A stretch of DNA of 64,000 bases from Luteimonas colneyensis (GTDB lineage: Bacteria > Pseudomonadota > Gammaproteobacteria > Xanthomonadales > Xanthomonadaceae): positions 746,387 through 810,386 of the forward strand of contig NZ_JACSQJ010000001.1 in assembly GCF_014836665.1 (NCBI RefSeq). Direction: 5' to 3'. Under the pieces are notes generated by a model. The model was not told the origin of the DNA. It did not search any database and saw only the letters and a program-made list of their open reading frames with translations. How positions within the stretch are numbered: position 1 is the first letter of the stretch; every line of letters starts with the position of its first letter. Positions 9,670-17,978 of the stretch are shown one piece after another. A program made the position numbers and the translations under genes.

Positions 9670-10431
9670 TCAGAAGCCCTTGTCCCACTGCGCGTCGTAG
9701 CCGGCGCGCAGGCGCGCGAAGTCGGCGCGCACGTCGGCTTCGTCGCGCGCGCCGCGCAGCTTGAGCAGCGAGCGCTGCAGGCGCGCCAGGTTGCGCTCGC
9801 GCCAGGCGGTTTCGGGGATGTGCATCCGGCCGCGGTCGAAGTCGATCAGCCAGCCCTTGCCGGCCTCGTCGTAGAGGATGTTGTGCGCGTTGAGGTCGGC
9901 ATGGTCGAGGCCCTCGCGGTGGAAGCGCGCGACCAGCCGGCCGGTCTCCGCCCATGGCACGGTCGCGGGATCGGCGGCGGCCAGGTCGGCCAGCGAACGC
10001 ACGCCCACCAGACGCTGCATCAGGATGGCGGCGGTATAGGTCAGGCCGTCGCGCACGTAGGAGGCCGCGATCGGCTGCGGCACGGGCAGGCCGCGTCGGA
10101 GCAGTTCGCGCAGCAGCCGGAACTCCACGAAGCTGCGCGCGCGGTTGGCGCCGCGCCAGAGGTGGCGGTCGCGGTTGAGCGGCGCGACCAGGCCGCCGCG
10201 CAGGTAGTGGCGCAGCACGGTCGGCCCGTTGCTGGTGTCGTCGATGAACCAGGCCCCGCCGCGGCCGCTGCCGGACACCGGGACCGCGCGCGGGCCCCAG
10301 GCCCCGGGATCGAACCAGCGCGGGTCGGCTTGCCGCAGCTGCGTCCGGTCGAACAGAATCGAGCCCGCGCCGCGTCCTCCGGGACCGGCGCGGAACGGCG
10401 TCAGGCTCTCGGCGGCGTCGAACACTGCCAT
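9670..10431 (-). CDS. kdkA: 3-deoxy-D-manno-octulosonic acid (Kdo) kinase
   Basis: 253 aa. KdkA phosphorylates Kdo in the LPS inner core at the cytoplasmic face; Xanthomonads and Haemophilus use it where Kdo is single. The kinase-like catalytic loop is visible as [15 protein letters not shown] and the metal-binding loop as LIDFDRGR. An N-terminal GGxGSILFD segment precedes the fold. It is divergent from a GT9 heptosyltransferase whose TTG start lies only 19 bp away, so the pair forms an LPS-core locus. Start ATG at 10431. Confidence 0.88.
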   Translation of the reverse strand: MAVFDAAESLTPFRAGPGGRGAGSILFDRTQLRQADPRWFDPGAWGPRAVPVSGSGRGGAWFIDDTSNGPTVLRHYLRGGLVAPLNRDRHLWRGANRARSFVEFRLLRELLRRGLPVPQPIAASYVRDGLTYTAAILMQRLVGVRSLADLAAADPATVPWAETGRLVARFHREGLDHADLNAHNILYDEAGKGWLIDFDRGRMHIPETAWRERNLARLQRSLLKLRGARDEADVRADFARLRAGYDAQWDKGF

Positions 10432-10450
10432 CCGCCGGAGTCTAGCAAGC

Positions 10451-11506
10451 TTGCAGCCACAACCCGATCCGCCGCGCTCGATCTGCCTGCTGCGCCTGTC
10501 CGCGCTAGGCGACGTCACCCACGTGCTGCCCCTGGTGCACACGCTGCGGCGCGCCTGGCCGGACGTGGCGCTCACCTGGATCATCGGCAAGGGCGAGCAG
10601 CGCCTGCTCGAGGGCCTGCCGGGCGTCGAATTCATCGTCCACGACAAGAAGAGCGGCCGCGAGGGCATGCGCGCGCTGCGCCGCGAGCTCGCCGGCCGCG
10701 ACTTCGACGCGCTGCTGCTGATGCAGCTCGCGCTGCGCGCCAACCTGCTTTCGCGCGCGGTGCGGGCGCGGCGCCGGATCGGATACGACCGCGCGCGCTC
10801 GAAGGAGCTCCATGGCCTGTTCGTCAACGAACGCATCCCGGCCATCGCCGACGGCCACGTGCTGGACGTGCTGGGCGCTTTCGCCCGGCCGCTGGGCCTG
10901 CACCAGGACCGCATCGAGTGGAGCCTGCCGGTGCCCGCCGACGCCCGCGAATGGGCGCACGCGCAGTGGCCCGACGACGGCCGCCCGACGCTGGTGGTCT
11001 CCCCCTGCTCCAGCCACCCGCTGCGCAACTGGAGCGCGGAACGCAACGCCGCCGTGGCCGCGCACGCGGTGGCGCAGGGCTGGCGCGTGGTGCTGTGCGG
11101 CGGCCGCAGCCAGCTCGAACGCGACACCGCGGACGCGATCCTCGCCCGGGCCGGCGTGCCGCTGCTCGACCTCGTCGGCAAGGACACCCTGAAGCAGCTT
11201 CCGGCGCTGCTGGAGCGCGCCGACCTGGTGATGACGCCCGACTCCGGCCCGACCCACATCGCCAACGCCATGGGCACGAAGGTGCTGGGCCTGCACGCCG
11301 CGACCGACCCCGCGCGCAGCGGTCCCTATTCCGACCGCCGCTACTGCGTCGACCGCTACGACGAGGCCGCGCGCCTGTACCTGCGGCGGCCGGCGTCGGC
11401 GCTGCGCTGGGGCACGAAGATCGAGCGCGAGGGCGTGATGGACCTGGTCAGCGTGGACGATGCGATCGGCGCCTTCGAGCGCTACCGCGCCGACCACCCG
11501 CGCTGA
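10451..11506 (+). CDS. GT9 heptosyltransferase-family LPS core enzyme
   Basis: 351 aa from a TTG start at 10451, chosen because GGAG (10437-10440) stands 10 nt upstream and the conserved N-terminus begins at once ([19 protein letters not shown]). The GT9 signature for ADP-heptose binding is at the C-terminal half: [13 protein letters not shown] and [21 protein letters not shown]. The enzyme would add a heptose-like sugar to the LPS inner core, fitting its divergent Kdo kinase neighbour. Whether it is WaaC-like or another GT9 member cannot be decided. The frame is open further upstream to 10229, but that would run antisense through kdkA. Confidence 0.85.
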   Translation: MQPQPDPPRSICLLRLSALGDVTHVLPLVHTLRRAWPDVALTWIIGKGEQRLLEGLPGVEFIVHDKKSGREGMRALRRELAGRDFDALLLMQLALRANLLSRAVRARRRIGYDRARSKELHGLFVNERIPAIADGHVLDVLGAFARPLGLHQDRIEWSLPVPADAREWAHAQWPDDGRPTLVVSPCSSHPLRNWSAERNAAVAAHAVAQGWRVVLCGGRSQLERDTADAILARAGVPLLDLVGKDTLKQLPALLERADLVMTPDSGPTHIANAMGTKVLGLHAATDPARSGPYSDRRYCVDRYDEAARLYLRRPASALRWGTKIEREGVMDLVSVDDAIGAFERYRADHPR

Positions 11507-11520
11507 GCCCGGGGCGGCGT

Positions 11521-11928
11521 TCAGCCCTCGGAACCACTCCGGTAGTCCTGGTAGGACTTCTCTTCGACGTAGCTGGAGCCCAGCGCGAGATTGATCGCCT
11601 TCTTGATCCGCGCGCGCTCGTCGTTCTGCATGTACACGCTGCGCGCCAGCTCGACGAAGGCCTGGTCGAAGGACCCGGCCTTCTCCTTCAGCCGGACCTC
11701 GTCCTCGATGTCCCAGAGCCGCTCGTTGACCGCCTTCAGATCCGCGCGCAGGCGGGCGACATCGCCGCCGGCGGCGGGGTGCGCCATCCAGGTCTTCTCC
11801 AGCGCCGACAGCTCGCGGCGGACGTTGGCCAGCTTGGCCTCGTCGCTCATGCGCTCGGACTTGATCTGCAGGATCGAGATCTTGTCCAGCAGCTCGCCGA
11901 AGGAGACGGGGACGGTGATTTCGGACAT
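11521..11928 (-). CDS. DUF6165 family protein
   Basis: 135 aa, mostly helical and charged (EVRLKEKAGSFDQAFVELARSVY). The N-terminus ITVPVSFGELLDKISILQIKSERM is typical of the DUF6165 family. Relatives are often found next to LPS or capsule sugar genes, and here it converges on the heptosyltransferase with 14 bp between stop codons. No enzymatic motif can be seen and no function is assigned. Confidence 0.8.
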   Translation of the reverse strand: MSEITVPVSFGELLDKISILQIKSERMSDEAKLANVRRELSALEKTWMAHPAAGGDVARLRADLKAVNERLWDIEDEVRLKEKAGSFDQAFVELARSVYMQNDERARIKKAINLALGSSYVEEKSYQDYRSGSEG

Positions 11929-12037
11929 CGGGGACCGCCGGGGCGTCGGAGGGGCCGGCCAGTGTAGCGCTTCGCCTTGTCGCCGCTGCCCGCGGCCCGT
12001 ATCATTGCGCCCCCGGCCTCGCGGTCGGGGACACCCC

Positions 12038-12128
12038 GGAGAGGTGGCAGAGCGGTTGAATGTACCTGACTCGAAATCAGGCAGGCGTTAATAGCGCCTC
12101 GGGGGTTCGAATCCCCCCCTCTCCGCCA
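12038..12128 (+). tRNA. tRNA-Ser (anticodon CGA)
   Basis: 91 nt including CCA. Acceptor stem GGAGAGG/CCTCTCC, anticodon loop CTCGAAA with anticodon CGA, long variable arm, T-loop GGTTCGAATCC. Its 3' end takes part in the long inverted repeat that follows. Confidence 0.95.
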
Positions 12129-12180
12129 GATACGCAAAGCGCCCCGAAAGGGGCGTTTTGCGTATCTGGCGGAGAGGGGG
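12115..12180. repeat. 31-bp inverted repeat covering the tRNA-Ser 3' end and a terminator hairpin
   Basis: Arm one (12115-12145) holds the last 14 nt of tRNA-Ser(CGA) plus downstream sequence; arm two (12150-12180) is its reverse complement with one mismatch, separated by a GAAA loop. The core GCGCCCC-GAAA-GGGGCG followed by TTTTG would serve as a terminator for the tRNA. The outer 20 bp go far beyond what a terminator needs and amount to an inverted copy of the tRNA 3' end. Confidence 0.85.
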
Positions 12181-12513
12181 AATCTGATTCAACCCTCCGG
12201 TTCGACCCGACGGCGCGCCAGCGCCGCAGGGCGCCCGGCCAAAGGCCGGGCCATCCCCACCGGCCAGGTGCCACGGAAGACAGCGCAGCGCGGCACTGCC
12301 GGGCTCCACCCCACGCACATCGCCGCGCATGCTCCTCCGCGCGCATTCCTCCCCGCGCATGACACCATCGACCAATCCCACGCGCCGTCCACACCGCGTA
12401 TACCATCCCCACATCCGATTCCGCCGCCGCCCGCACTGCATGCCCGCTGACCTCCGCCGCCCGCCGCTTCCGTTGTTCCATCCAGCCCACCCGGGAACCG
12501 CCGCGGCCAGCGC
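12181..12513. other. 333-bp gene-less stretch between tRNA-Ser and the PP2C gene
   Basis: No plausible gene. It contains a GC hairpin GCCCGGCC-AAA-GGCCGGGC (12231-12250) and AT-poorer filler with repeated CCGCGCAT-like words around 12323-12360. Open frames here on both strands have low-complexity translations. The promoter of the PP2C gene presumably lies near its right end, but no clear -35/-10 pair stands out. Confidence 0.5.
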
Positions 12514-13218
12514 ATGATCGAATTCGGCCATCTCACCCACGTCGGCCTCCGACGCGAACTCAACGAAGACACCTATTACGGCGACAGCGAGCTGGGCCTG
12601 TGGCTGGTCGCCGACGGCATGGGCGGACACGAGTACGGCGAGGTCGCCAGCGCGCTGGCGCGCGAGGCGATCGTGCGCGAGACCCGCCAGGGGACGCCGC
12701 TCGCCCAGGCGATCCGCATCGCCGACGAGGAGATCATCGGCGCCTCGCGCAGGCGACAGGACGCCCTGCCGATGGGCACCACGGTGGTCGCGGCGCGGGT
12801 GACGGGCAGCCGCTTCGAGGTCGCCTGGGTCGGCGACAGCCGCGTCTACCTGTGGCGCGACGGCAAGCTCGCGCAGCTGTCGCAGGACCACAGCTACGTC
12901 CAGGAACTGATCACCCAGGGCGCGATCAGCATCGACCAGGCGCGCAGCCATCCGCAGCGCAACGTGGTCACCCAGGCGCTGGGCGTGACCGATCCGCAGT
13001 CCCTCAACGTCGAGACCATGTCCGGCGAGCTCAGCCCCGGCATGCAGCTGCTGCTGTGCAGCGACGGCCTGACCGAGGAGGTGGACGACCGCGCCATCGC
13101 CCGGGTGCTGGCGCATGGCGAATGCAGCGCGCAGGAGTGCGTCGACGGGCTGGTGGCCGCGGCGCTGGACGGCGGCGGCTCGGACAACGTCACCGTGGTG
13201 CTGGTCCGCCGGCACTGA
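12514..13218 (+). CDS. PP2C-family serine/threonine protein phosphatase
   Basis: 234 aa, the compact bacterial Stp1 type. All PP2C metal motifs are present: NEDTYY near residue 19, VADGMGGHEYGE near 35, GDSRVYLWRDG near 109, SDGLTEEV near 187 and GGSDNVTVVLV at the C-terminus. It would dephosphorylate Ser/Thr residues in the cytoplasm. No cognate kinase gene is adjacent. It converges on dnaQ. Confidence 0.92.
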   Translation: MIEFGHLTHVGLRRELNEDTYYGDSELGLWLVADGMGGHEYGEVASALAREAIVRETRQGTPLAQAIRIADEEIIGASRRRQDALPMGTTVVAARVTGSRFEVAWVGDSRVYLWRDGKLAQLSQDHSYVQELITQGAISIDQARSHPQRNVVTQALGVTDPQSLNVETMSGELSPGMQLLLCSDGLTEEVDDRAIARVLAHGECSAQECVDGLVAAALDGGGSDNVTVVLVRRH

Positions 13219-13282
13219 GGCGCCGGCGCGGCGCATGACGCGCCGGCGCCGCGGGGCCGCAATGATCGGGCCGCAGCCGTGG

Positions 13283-14014
13283 CTACGGGGCGGTGGCCTC
13301 GAGGGCGGGCGCGCCGACCTCGTCCCACAGCGCCGTTCCGGCGCGTCCGCGGATCACGGCGACGCGCGCCAGGTGCGCCTCGAGTTCGACCGGATCCACC
13401 GCCACGCGCGGCCGCGGGGCCAGCGCCCCGGGGCGCGGCAGGTCGATGCGCACCACCGAAGGCTCGGGCATGGCCGGGCCGGCCAGGCCCAGTTCGGTCT
13501 GGCCCGAGGTCAGCGCCAGATAGACCTCGGCCAGGAGCTGGGCGTCGAGCAGCGCGCCGTGCAGCTGGCGGGCGGCATTGTCCACGCCCAGGCGGCGACA
13601 GAGCGCGTCGAGCGAGTTGCGCTGGCCGGGGAAGCGCTGGCGCGCCAGCTCGAGCGAGTCGAGCACCGTGGCGCGGTCGGTGATCCGGCCGCGGCCATCG
13701 AGCATCGACAGCTCGTAGTCCAGGAAGCCGACGTCGAACGCCGCGTTGTGGATGACCAGCTCGGCGCCCTCGATGAAGTCGAGGAACTCGTCGGCGATCG
13801 CGGCGAACCGGGGCTTGTCGGCCAGGAAGTCGAGCGTCAGGCCGGTGACTTCCTGCGCGCCCGGCTCGAATTCGCGGTCGGGATGGATGTACTGGTGCCA
13901 GGTGCGTCCCGTCGGCCGGCGCTCGACCAGTTCAACGCAGCCGATCTCGACGACGCGGTTGCCCTTGCGCCATTCCAGGCCGGTGGTTTCGGTGTCGAGG
14001 ACGATCTGGCGCAT
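13283..14014 (-). CDS. dnaQ: DNA polymerase III epsilon subunit (proofreading exonuclease)
   Basis: 243 aa, typical length. The DEDDh exonuclease motifs are visible: Exo I IVLDTETTGLEW at the N-terminus, Exo II VIHNAAFDVGFLDYEL near residue 98, and Exo III with His and Asp in LHGALLDAQLLAEVYL near 160. It binds DnaE and removes misincorporated nucleotides. It lies 38 bp downstream of rnhA on the same strand, an arrangement common in gammaproteobacteria. Confidence 0.96.
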   Translation of the reverse strand: MRQIVLDTETTGLEWRKGNRVVEIGCVELVERRPTGRTWHQYIHPDREFEPGAQEVTGLTLDFLADKPRFAAIADEFLDFIEGAELVIHNAAFDVGFLDYELSMLDGRGRITDRATVLDSLELARQRFPGQRNSLDALCRRLGVDNAARQLHGALLDAQLLAEVYLALTSGQTELGLAGPAMPEPSVVRIDLPRPGALAPRPRVAVDPVELEAHLARVAVIRGRAGTALWDEVGAPALEATAP

Positions 14015-14052
14015 CGGTGGTCGTGGCTTCCAGGTGGACGGAGGGTGCGGGC

Positions 14053-14499
14053 TCAGCGCGCCGCGGCGCGCAGCCGGATGGCTTCGTTGCGCGCAAGGAC
14101 GTCGACGCGCTCGTTGTCGGGATCACCCGAGTGGCCCTTCACCCAGCGCCAGTCGACGCGGTGGCGGCCGGTGGCGGCGTGCAGGCGTTCCCAGAGGTCG
14201 CGGTTCTTCACCGGATCGCCGCCGGCGGTCTTCCAGCCGCGGCGGACCCAGTTGCGCATCCACTCGGTGATGCCCTTGCGGACGTACTGGGAGTCGGTGT
14301 GCAGCGTGACCACGCAGTCCTCGGTCAGGGTCTCGAGGGCGACGATCGCGGCCATGAGCTCCATGCGGTTGTTGGTGGTGTCCACCTCGCCGCCCACCAG
14401 CTCGCGCTCGCGCGCGCCGTAGCGCAGCAGCGCCGCCCAGCCACCCGGGCCGGGGTTGCCCAGGCAGGCCCCGTCGGTATGCACCTCGACCGCCTTCAT
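14053..14499 (-). CDS. rnhA: Ribonuclease HI
   Basis: 148 aa, standard length. It cleaves RNA in RNA-DNA hybrids. The four acidic catalytic residues can be seen: Asp in [19 protein letters not shown], Glu in [10 protein letters not shown], Asp in LHTDSQYV and Asp in [10 protein letters not shown]. Its ATG overlaps the methyltransferase stop codon (ATGA, 14496-14499), so both are translated from one message. Confidence 0.97.
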   Translation of the reverse strand: MKAVEVHTDGACLGNPGPGGWAALLRYGARERELVGGEVDTTNNRMELMAAIVALETLTEDCVVTLHTDSQYVRKGITEWMRNWVRRGWKTAGGDPVKNRDLWERLHAATGRHRVDWRWVKGHSGDPDNERVDVLARNEAIRLRAAAR

Positions 14500-15158
14500 G
14501 CCGTCGCGGCCCCCGGCGCCACCGGCAGCAGGCGCCGCCGACGGATGGGCGTGAGCGGCAGGCTGCGCTTGTCCGCGCGCAGGAGGTAGGCCGCGCGCAG
14601 CCCGGCGCCCTCCTGGCGGCGCGCATCGGCCACCGGCTCCCAGCGCGGGCCCATGCCTTCCGACACCGCCCCCGGCTCGAGGCCGGCACGGCGCAGCAGG
14701 CGCCGCCACGACAGCGGCTCGGCGGCGCGCAGGCCATGGCCGCGCCAGCGCCACCGGTAGGGCGACAGCGGATTGAGCCCGAACAGCAGCACGCGGCCGC
14801 CGGGCAGCAGCAGGCGTTCGACTTCCTCCAGCAGCATGCTGCCCGCCGCGGCCGGCATCGCGACGTGCTGCAGCACCACCGTGCCGAAAGCCTCGCTGGG
14901 CAGCGGCAGCGGCAGGCCGCAGGACACGTCGCCGCCGAAGCGGCCGCCGCGTGGATAGAGCGCGACCCCCCGCCCGCCCTCGGGACGTTCCGGCGGCAGC
15001 GGCGCCAGCCACAGCCAGTGCTGGGCGGGCCGCTCCGCCAGCGCACCGGCGATGGCGTCGTGCTCACTCTGGAGCAGGGCCGCGCCTTCGCTGGATGCGA
15101 ACCAAGCCTGGGCAGCGTCGGGTTGACCGGAGCGGGAACGGAGCGGCATGGTCGCCAT
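14496..15158 (-). CDS. SAM-dependent methyltransferase (class I, YafS-like)
   Basis: About 220 aa from the ATG at 15158 (a second in-frame ATG lies at 15149). It has a class I SAM-binding fold in which the usual glycine motif is weak; the clearest segments are [39 protein letters not shown] (the post-motif II/III area). It sits between gloB (divergent) and rnhA, the same place as the YafS-type methyltransferase in other gammaproteobacteria. Substrate unknown. Confidence 0.8.
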   Translation of the reverse strand: MATMPLRSRSGQPDAAQAWFASSEGAALLQSEHDAIAGALAERPAQHWLWLAPLPPERPEGGRGVALYPRGGRFGGDVSCGLPLPLPSEAFGTVVLQHVAMPAAAGSMLLEEVERLLLPGGRVLLFGLNPLSPYRWRWRGHGLRAAEPLSWRRLLRRAGLEPGAVSEGMGPRWEPVADARRQEGAGLRAAYLLRADKRSLPLTPIRRRRLLPVAPGAATA

Positions 15159-15193
15159 TCTAGACGCCAGGTTCCCGCCACGCGCCCCCGCCC

Positions 15194-15964
15194 ATGGCTC
15201 CCATTCCCATTCCGGCGTTCGCCGACAACTACATCTGGCGGCTGCCCGCGCAGTCCGGCCGCGGCACGCTGCTGGTGGATCCCGGCGACGCCGCGCCGGT
15301 GCTGGCCGCCGCCAGTGCCGGCGGGTGGCGGCCCGATGCCGTGCTGCTGACCCACCACCACGACGACCACATCGGCGGCGTGACGGCGCTGCGCGAGCGC
15401 TGGCCGGGACTGGAGGTCGTCGCGCCCGACGAGGCACGCATCCCCGTTGCCACCCGCCGGGTCGGCAACGGCGACCGGGTCGAGGTCGCCGGCCACGCCT
15501 TCGATGTGCTGGCGGTGCCCGGCCATACCGTGAGCCACATCGCATTCCACGGCCATGGCCTCTTGTTTTGCGGCGACACGCTGTTCAGTCTCGGTTGCGG
15601 CCGGCTGTTCGAGGGTACGCCGGCCCGGATGCTGGCCTCGCTCGACCGGCTGGCAGCCCTGCCCGGCGACACCCTGGTGTGCTGCGGGCACGAGTACACA
15701 CAGTCGAATGCCGCCTTCGCGCGGACGGTCGACCCCGACAACCCGGCGCTCGCGCGCCGCAGCGAAGAGGTGGCCACCTTGCGCGACGATTCCCGACCCA
15801 CGCTTCCCGTCACGCTCGCCGAAGAGCGCAGCTGCAACCCCTTCCTGCGCGTGGATGCGCCGGCTGTGCGCGCCGCCATCGCGGCCTGGTCGGGGGAAGA
15901 CGTGCTGGCGCGCGTCGATGCCTTCGCCGCGCTGCGGCGCTGGAAGGACGGATTCCGCGCATGA
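15194..15964 (+). CDS. gloB: Hydroxyacylglutathione hydrolase (glyoxalase II)
   Basis: 256 aa. It hydrolyses S-lactoylglutathione in methylglyoxal detoxification. The dinuclear metal site [10 protein letters not shown] lies near residue 53, with further ligands in VPGHTVSHI and [17 protein letters not shown]; the glutathione-contacting [13 protein letters not shown] follows, and the C-terminal NPFLR motif is present. It is divergent from the methyltransferase with 35 bp between starts, and its TGA overlaps the ATG of the next gene. Confidence 0.96.
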   Translation: MAPIPIPAFADNYIWRLPAQSGRGTLLVDPGDAAPVLAAASAGGWRPDAVLLTHHHDDHIGGVTALRERWPGLEVVAPDEARIPVATRRVGNGDRVEVAGHAFDVLAVPGHTVSHIAFHGHGLLFCGDTLFSLGCGRLFEGTPARMLASLDRLAALPGDTLVCCGHEYTQSNAAFARTVDPDNPALARRSEEVATLRDDSRPTLPVTLAEERSCNPFLRVDAPAVRAAIAAWSGEDVLARVDAFAALRRWKDGFRA

Positions 15965-17010
15965 GGGCGCGCAGCTTCGCCGCGGGGGCGCTGCTGATGG
16001 CGCTGGCCGCGGGACCGGTGGCGGCCGCCGACGCGGTCGCCGACGTATCGGACAGCGGCACGGCCACCAGCACGACCGCGATCACGACGACTGCCACGGC
16101 CCCGGTCGCCGGAGCCACGTCCACGGCCGTCCCCGCGTCGGGCGGCCAGGCCTCGGCGGTCCCGGCAGCGGCCGGCCAGGCCGCCGCGGTCCCGGCGCCG
16201 GCAGGGGCCACCAGCGGCACCGCCATCTACGACCGTTTCGTCGAAGGCCTGGCGCAGCCGGCCTGCGAGGACGCCAGCCCGCGCTGGCGCGCGCACTTCG
16301 CGCACGTGCCCGGGCAGCTCGTCTCCGGCGAGGGCGAGGTGCTGCCGCTGTTCGGCTACGTGGTCGAGGCGCTGCGCGCCGCCCACCTGCCGACCGAGTA
16401 CGCGCTGATCCCCTTCGTCGAGAGCGGCTACCGCCCCGGCGCGCGCAGCGGCAGCGGCCCGGCGGGGCTGTGGCAGTTCATCGCGGTCACCGCGCGCAAC
16501 CACGACATCCCGGTCCGCAGCGGCTACGACGGACGCCTGTCGCCGGTCGACGCCACCCGCGCCGCGGTGCGCTACCTGAAGACGCTGCACGGCATGTTCG
16601 CCGGCGACTGGAGGCTCGCGGTCATGGCCTTCAACGCCGGCGAGTACCGCGTGCTGGGCGCCCTGCGCCGCCACGGCCAGCGCGCCGCGAATGCTGACCC
16701 CGAGGGGCTGGAAAGCCTCTCGGGCATCACCCGCGCCTACGTGCGCAAGCTGCATGCGCTGTCCTGCCTGATGGTCGAGGCCGGCGGCGACCCGGCCTGG
16801 ACCCGCTCGCTCGACCGTCCGGTGGCGCGCCTGGTGGCGGTCGACCTGGCCGATGAGCCCGCGGGCCTCGACGGCTATGCCAGGCGCAACGCCCTCGACG
16901 CCGCGCACCTGCGCCGGCTCAACCCCGCGCTCTCCGGCAAGGTGCCGCGCGGCCACAAGGCCCTGGTCCCCATGGCGGCGGCCCCGGCGGCGGCCGGCGT
17001 GGCAAACTAG
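15961..17010 (+). CDS. MltD-like lytic transglycosylase with SLT domain
   Basis: 349 aa with a signal peptide (about residues 1-22, ending [10 protein letters not shown]). A Thr/Ala-rich linker up to about residue 85 is followed by the SLT catalytic domain: [23 protein letters not shown] contains the catalytic Glu and the GLWQ signature, and [10 protein letters not shown] is the AYNxG-type motif. A C-terminal part ([19 protein letters not shown]) looks like a degenerate LysM-like segment. It would cleave peptidoglycan in the periplasm. Start overlaps gloB by ATGA. Confidence 0.88.
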   Translation: MRARSFAAGALLMALAAGPVAAADAVADVSDSGTATSTTAITTTATAPVAGATSTAVPASGGQASAVPAAAGQAAAVPAPAGATSGTAIYDRFVEGLAQPACEDASPRWRAHFAHVPGQLVSGEGEVLPLFGYVVEALRAAHLPTEYALIPFVESGYRPGARSGSGPAGLWQFIAVTARNHDIPVRSGYDGRLSPVDATRAAVRYLKTLHGMFAGDWRLAVMAFNAGEYRVLGALRRHGQRAANADPEGLESLSGITRAYVRKLHALSCLMVEAGGDPAWTRSLDRPVARLVAVDLADEPAGLDGYARRNALDAAHLRRLNPALSGKVPRGHKALVPMAAAPAAAGVAN

Positions 17011-17039
17011 CCGGCCCACTCCACCGGGTCGAACACACC

Positions 17040-17858
17040 ATGGGATTCCTGCAGGGCAAGCGCGCACTCATCACCGGCATCGCCAGCCAGCGCTCCATCG
17101 CCAACGGCATCGCCGAGGCCATGCACCGCGAGGGCGCCGAGCTGGCCTTCACCTACCAGAACGAGAAGCTCAAGTCGCGCGTCGAGGATGTCGCCTCGCG
17201 CCTGGGCGGTGGCCCCTCGTTCCCGCTTGACGTCACCGACGACGCGCAGATCGACGCCCTGTTCGCCGACCTCGGCCGGCACTGGCCCGACGGCTTCGAC
17301 ATCCTGGTCCACGCCATCGCCTTCGCACCGCGCGAAGCCATCGCAGGGCAGTTCCTGGACGGCCTGTCGCGCGAGGCGTTCTCGGTCGCCCAAGACATTT
17401 CCGCCTACTCGCTGGCGGCGCTGGCCAAGGGCGCGCGCCCGCTGATGCAGGGCCGCAACGGCGCCGTGCTGACGCTGAGCTACCTGGGCGCCGTGCGCAC
17501 CCTGCCCAGCTACAACGTGATGGGCGTGGCCAAGGCCAGCCTCGAGGCCACGATGCGCTACCTGGCCTACAACCTCGGGCCGGAGGGCATCCGCGTCAAT
17601 GCGATCTCGGCCGGCCCCATCAAGACCCTGGCGGCGTCGGGCATCGGCGGCTTCCGGAAGATCCTGGGCCACGTCGAAGCGCACGCACCGATGCGCCGCA
17701 CGGTGAGCATCGAGGACGTCGGCAACGTCGCCGCCTTCCTGTGCTCCGACCTGGCATCGGGCGTGACCGGCGAGGTCACCTACGTCGACGGCGGCTACAA
17801 CATCGTCAGCATGACCGGGCTGGAAGAGCCTGCCCCCGGCGAGGCCACGGCCGGATAG
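17040..17858 (+). CDS. fabI: Enoyl-[acyl-carrier-protein] reductase (NADH), FabI
   Basis: 272 aa, slightly longer than E. coli FabI. It performs the last step of fatty-acid elongation. The FabI variant of the Rossmann dinucleotide motif reads [15 protein letters not shown] near residue 12, and the active site is [22 protein letters not shown], with Tyr-x6-Tyr and Lys spaced as in Fab[17 protein letters not shown] is the substrate-binding loop region. It is followed by a strong bidirectional terminator. Confidence 0.95.
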   Translation: MGFLQGKRALITGIASQRSIANGIAEAMHREGAELAFTYQNEKLKSRVEDVASRLGGGPSFPLDVTDDAQIDALFADLGRHWPDGFDILVHAIAFAPREAIAGQFLDGLSREAFSVAQDISAYSLAALAKGARPLMQGRNGAVLTLSYLGAVRTLPSYNVMGVAKASLEATMRYLAYNLGPEGIRVNAISAGPIKTLAASGIGGFRKILGHVEAHAPMRRTVSIEDVGNVAAFLCSDLASGVTGEVTYVDGGYNIVSMTGLEEPAPGEATAG

Positions 17859-17904
17859 CCGGATCGGAGAGGCCCGCCGCGCATCGTCGCGGCCGGCCTG
17901 CCCG

Positions 17905-17943
17905 GACACGAAGAAGCCCGGCAGTGCCGGGCTTTTTCGTGTC
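17905..17943. terminator. Bidirectional rho-independent terminator between fabI and ppiD
   Basis: A near-perfect hairpin, AAGCCCGGCA-GTGCCGGGCTT core with outer arms GACACGAA/TTCGTGTC, with a T-run on one side and an A-run on the other. It separates the convergent fabI and ppiD. Confidence 0.9.
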
Positions 17944-17978
17944 CGTTGCGGCCGCGGGCGTCGCCGCGGCCCGGTGCG

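Noticed and set aside
12077-12490. Leftward frame through tRNA-Ser and the gene-less stretch
   Set aside because: It reads antisense through the tRNA, and its end is the familiar translation of a tRNA-flanking sequence, not a protein.
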